33,758 bases of DNA, from positions 1 to 33,758 of the forward strand of contig JABSRH010000007.1 of NCBI GenBank assembly GCA_013215175.1, written 5' to 3'. The notes under the pieces were generated by a model. It searched no databases, was not told the origin of the DNA, and saw nothing but the letters and a program-made list of their open reading frames with translations. This DNA comes from Parvularculaceae bacterium (GTDB lineage Bacteria > Pseudomonadota > Alphaproteobacteria > Caulobacterales > Parvularculaceae). This document shows, one piece after another, positions 31,603 through 33,758 of the stretch (positions within the stretch are counted from its first letter, which is position 1; each line of letters starts with the position of its first letter). A program made the position numbers and the translations under genes.

Positions 31603-32984
31603 GCTGCAACCTTTTCGTTGGCGAGGCTCAAGAGCTCTTCGCCGTTAGCTTTCGAAGCGACCTCGCCGATAATCAAAACGGCGGGGGCGGATAATTCAGC
31701 GGCCGCTTGGCCGAGGGTGGCGAGGTCGGCGCGCATGACGCGCTGGTTCTCGCGGGTGCCGTTGGCGATGACAGCCGTCGGGGTTGAAGGATCAAGACCG
31801 CCAGCCATCAGCGAGCCAGCAACATCGCCCGCGCGACGAACGCCCATATAGACGACGATCGTGCCCTTAAGAGCGGCGAGAGCGTTCCAATCAATGTCGG
31901 GCGCACCGCCGCCGCCAGCCTCTGCCGTCACGAAGGTCACAGCTTGGCTAAGGCCTCGGTGGGTAAGCGGAACTTCAGCACTCGATGCACAGCCGATGGC
32001 CGCAGAGATACCAGGCACCACTGTGGCCGTGACACCGGCACTTTTCAGCGCCTCAAGCTCTTCTCCACCGCGACCAAAGATAAAGGGGTCGCCGCCCTTC
32101 AGGCGAACAACGCGCTTACCCTCGCGGGCCAGGTTAATCATCAGTGTGCCAATGTCTTCTTGCGGCAAGGCGTGATCCGCACGCTTCTTGCCCACATAGA
32201 TCCGCTCAGCATCGCGGCGGCACATGGCGAGGATCTCATGCGACACGAGGTTGTCGTGCAGGATGACATCAGCTTCTTGGCAAACCCGCAGCGCCTTCAG
32301 CGTCAGAAGCTCTGGATCGCCCGGACCGGCACCCACGATGTGCACTTGGCCAGGGGTTTCGCCAGAAAGCTCCTCGGCGAAGAGCAGCTCCGCGCGAGCG
32401 TCCTCACCAGCCATCACCGCCTCAGGCGCGTTGCCTGTATAGAAGCGCTCCCAAAAGGCACGACGCTTGGCGCCCGGAAGCGCCTTCGCCACGCGATCAC
32501 GGCGCGACTTAGCAAAGCTAATGACCTCACCGAGCTTGGCTGGCAGCATGGCCTCAAGCCGCTCACGCAACCGTCTGCCGACGACCGGGGCAGCGCCGCC
32601 GGTGGAAATACCCACCACCAGGTCGCCACGATGCACGATCGACGGGATCACCACGTCACACAGGTGCGGCATATCCACCGCGTTCACCGGCACCCGATAC
32701 TCGCGGGCCAGGAGCGCCGCGCGCTCATCCTCGGCTTCGTCGCCGGTGGCAGCGACCACCAAGCGAACATTGTCAGAAAAACTTTCAGCGCTGAGAGGCT
32801 CGCTACGCAGCTCTATTCTGTTCGCAAGTTCAGATGCTAAGGCACCTTGTGGCGTCGCACCATAAGCGATCAGCCGAGCGCCCGACGGCAAAAGTAGCCG
32901 CGCCTTGCGTAACGCAAGCTCGCCTCCGCCCGAAAGCAGGACCGTGGCGTCCGCCAAGTCCATGAAAGCTGGGAAATATCGCAT
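31599..32984 (-). CDS. cysG: siroheme synthase (multifunctional)
   Basis: A 461-residue fusion. The N-terminal half is precorrin-2 dehydrogenase/ferrochelatase (LLSGGGELALRKARLLL, VVAATGDEAEDERAALLAREYRVPVNAVD, GISTGGAAPVVGRRLRERLEAM). The C-terminal half is uroporphyrinogen-III C-methyltransferase (VHIVGAGPGDPELLTLKALR, VVRLKGGDPFIFGRGGEE, VPGISAAIGCASSAEVPLTHRG). It makes siroheme for the CysI product downstream. It is the first gene of the cys operon; the LysR-type gene is divergent, 116 bases away. Confidence 0.97.
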   Translation of the reverse strand: MRYFPAFMDLADATVLLSGGGELALRKARLLLPSGARLIAYGATPQGALASELANRIELRSEPLSAESFSDNVRLVVAATGDEAEDERAALLAREYRVPVNAVDMPHLCDVVIPSIVHRGDLVVGISTGGAAPVVGRRLRERLEAMLPAKLGEVISFAKSRRDRVAKALPGAKRRAFWERFYTGNAPEAVMAGEDARAELLFAEELSGETPGQVHIVGAGPGDPELLTLKALRVCQEADVILHDNLVSHEILAMCRRDAERIYVGKKRADHALPQEDIGTLMINLAREGKRVVRLKGGDPFIFGRGGEELEALKSAGVTATVVPGISAAIGCASSAEVPLTHRGLSQAVTFVTAEAGGGGAPDIDWNALAALKGTIVVYMGVRRAGDVAGSLMAGGLDPSTPTAVIANGTRENQRVMRADLATLGQAAAELSAPAVLIIGEVASKANGEELLSLANEKVAA

Positions 32985-33015
32985 GGCTATCAGAAAACCT
33001 ATTCAATCCGTCTCG

Positions 33016-33034
33016 AATGCCCTAGTTGGGCAAT
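33016..33034. promoter_or_regulatory. inverted repeat in the cysG-LysR divergent region
   Basis: TGCCC (33018-33022) and GGGCA (33028-33032) with a five-base centre form an inverted repeat in the 116-base gap between divergent cysG and the LysR gene. LysR regulators often bind such dyads next to their own promoter. It is short, so chance is possible. Confidence 0.35.
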
Positions 33035-33100
33035 CCAACCTCGTCGTGCAAACGAATGTTCGACGTGGTATCGTTTAGATTTCCTCACCAGGTGAGACAA

Positions 33101-33758
33101 ATGCGCAAGTTACCCCCTCTCAATGCTCTCAGGGCTTTCGAAGCCGCTGGCCGTCACCTTAGTTTTTCTCGTGCAGCTGATGAGCTCGCCGTCACGCCGG
33201 GCGCCATTAGCCAGCAGATGCGGATTCTCGAGGAATGGCTCGGCACCCCTCTGTTCAAAAGGGATCCGAAGGGCCTCACCCTCACCGATGCAGGCCTCGC
33301 GGCATTGCCTCATATGCGTGAGGGCTTTGACCGCCTGCTCACAGGCACCCGCCTGATGAAAGCGGGCTCAGGTCCGTCTCGGATCACAGTGTCCGTGGCG
33401 CCCAGCTTTGCTTCGAAGTGGCTCGTGCCGAGGCTCGACGCCTTTCAAGAGAAGAACCCTGATCTCGACGTCTACGTTCACGCCGATATGGAAGTGGTGG
33501 ATTTCGCCACCGCGGATGTCGATGTCGCCATTCGCTTTGGCATGGGGGGCTATGAGGGCCTCGAATCCGAGCGGCTGATGGGTGAGAGCATCGTGCCGGT
33601 TTGCGCGCCCGTGCTGACCCAGGGCGACAACGCTATTGGCGCGCCCGCCGACCTCCTCAAGCATACGCTGATCCACGATGACGGCGACGGTGTGCCGACC
33701 TGGCCCATGTGGTTGCGGGCAGCGGGCCTCGATGGTGATGCGGCCTCACGCGGGCCTC
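33101..33758 (+). CDS. LysR-family regulator, GcvA-like (3' end outside window)
   Basis: The first 219 codons are in the window. It has an N-terminal winged HTH (LPPLNALRAFEAAGRHLSFSRAADELAVTPGAISQQMRILEEWLGTPLFKR) and the start of the substrate-binding domain (RITVSVAPSFASKWLVPRLDAFQEKNPDLDVYVH). The wording of both matches the GcvA/TrpI branch. AGGTGAG precedes the ATG. It is divergent from the cys operon, so control of cysG-cysH is plausible but unproven. No stop is seen to 33758. Confidence 0.92.
   Translation, partial: MRKLPPLNALRAFEAAGRHLSFSRAADELAVTPGAISQQMRILEEWLGTPLFKRDPKGLTLTDAGLAALPHMREGFDRLLTGTRLMKAGSGPSRITVSVAPSFASKWLVPRLDAFQEKNPDLDVYVHADMEVVDFATADVDVAIRFGMGGYEGLESERLMGESIVPVCAPVLTQGDNAIGAPADLLKHTLIHDDGDGVPTWPMWLRAAGLDGDAASRGP

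Noticed and set aside
31944-32840. 298-codon plus-strand frame opposite cysG
   Set aside because: Antisense to both well-defined CysG domains and without recognisable features.
32985-33100. Possible riboswitch (SAM or cobalamin type) before cysG
   Set aside because: The gap is only 116 bases and holds no conserved riboswitch core; it is shared with a divergent promoter.
1-33758. CRISPR arrays, insertion sequences, prophage or attachment sites
   Set aside because: No regularly spaced repeats, transposase, integrase or terminal inverted repeats were seen; gene content and composition look like core chromosome.

Overview
The window looks like ordinary chromosome of a GC-rich alphaproteobacterium. 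The lineage call rests on several linked sets: chvI-chvG-hprK-EIIA(Man-type)-HPr, the cysG-DUF2849-cysI-DUF934-cysH sulfite reduction operon, pyrimidine 5'-nucleotidase followed by dapD, dnaX-ybaB-recR, and a VPxPA-type C-terminal sorting signal. A relative of Parvularculales, Rhodobacterales or Caulobacterales would fit, but the sequence alone does not fix the family. There are no tRNAs, rRNAs, insertion sequences, prophage genes or CRISPR arrays.

Layout. Bases 1-1143: two RlpA-like double-psi beta-barrel proteins in tandem. 1144-3707 (minus): dnaX-ybaB-recR. 3849-5497 (plus): a small unknown protein and a secreted protein built from three degenerate repeats. 5559-6190 (minus): a membrane protein and XRE regulator pair with a palindrome in its promoter. 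6351-9931 (minus): the ChvI/ChvG two-component system fused by overlapping genes to HPr kinase, EIIA and HPr. 10139-11346 (plus): an OxyR-like LysR regulator that lacks the peroxidatic cysteine, followed by a strongly folded putative non-coding RNA with its own terminator. 11363-15063: pterin-4a-carbinolamine dehydratase, then a translationally coupled run (DUF1036/peptidoglycan-binding protein, HAD nucleotidase, dapD) meeting a divergent TrpF homologue. 15190-17462 (plus): a MarR regulator and a large secreted protein with a possible clan CD cysteine-peptidase His/Cys pair. 17555-21511: membrane-anchored cytochrome c, pheA, an unknown protein, and a serine hydrolase of the beta-lactamase fold.

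Bases 21508-22929 (minus): nudC, with a decayed zinc site, and two small unknown genes. 23105-25359: two tandem paralogous lipoproteins, a second membrane-protein/winged-helix-regulator pair, and another lipoprotein. About 25431-25526: the 4.5S/SRP RNA gene. 25626-26249: a VPxPA-CTERM exported protein. 26325-28407 (minus): truB and rbfA separated by an unrecognised acidic protein. 28451-32984 (minus): the sulfate assimilation operon. 33101 to the end (plus): the 5' part of a GcvA-type LysR gene divergent from cysG.

How the genes work together. The cys genes supply siroheme (CysG), reduce APS to sulfite (CysH) and sulfite to sulfide (CysI). The ChvIG/HprK/EIIA/HPr block joins an envelope-stress two-component system to a regulatory phosphotransfer chain. 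Cell-wall functions recur (RlpA pair, peptidoglycan-binding DUF1036 protein, DapD), as do start/stop overlaps of 4 nt that imply translational coupling. The least conventional parts are the structured RNA at about 11112-11346, the cysteine-less OxyR relative with its dyad-rich leader, the putative secreted peptidase with a hairpin over its ribosome-binding site, and the three-repeat exported protein. All homology statements come from motif recognition by eye; no searches were run.
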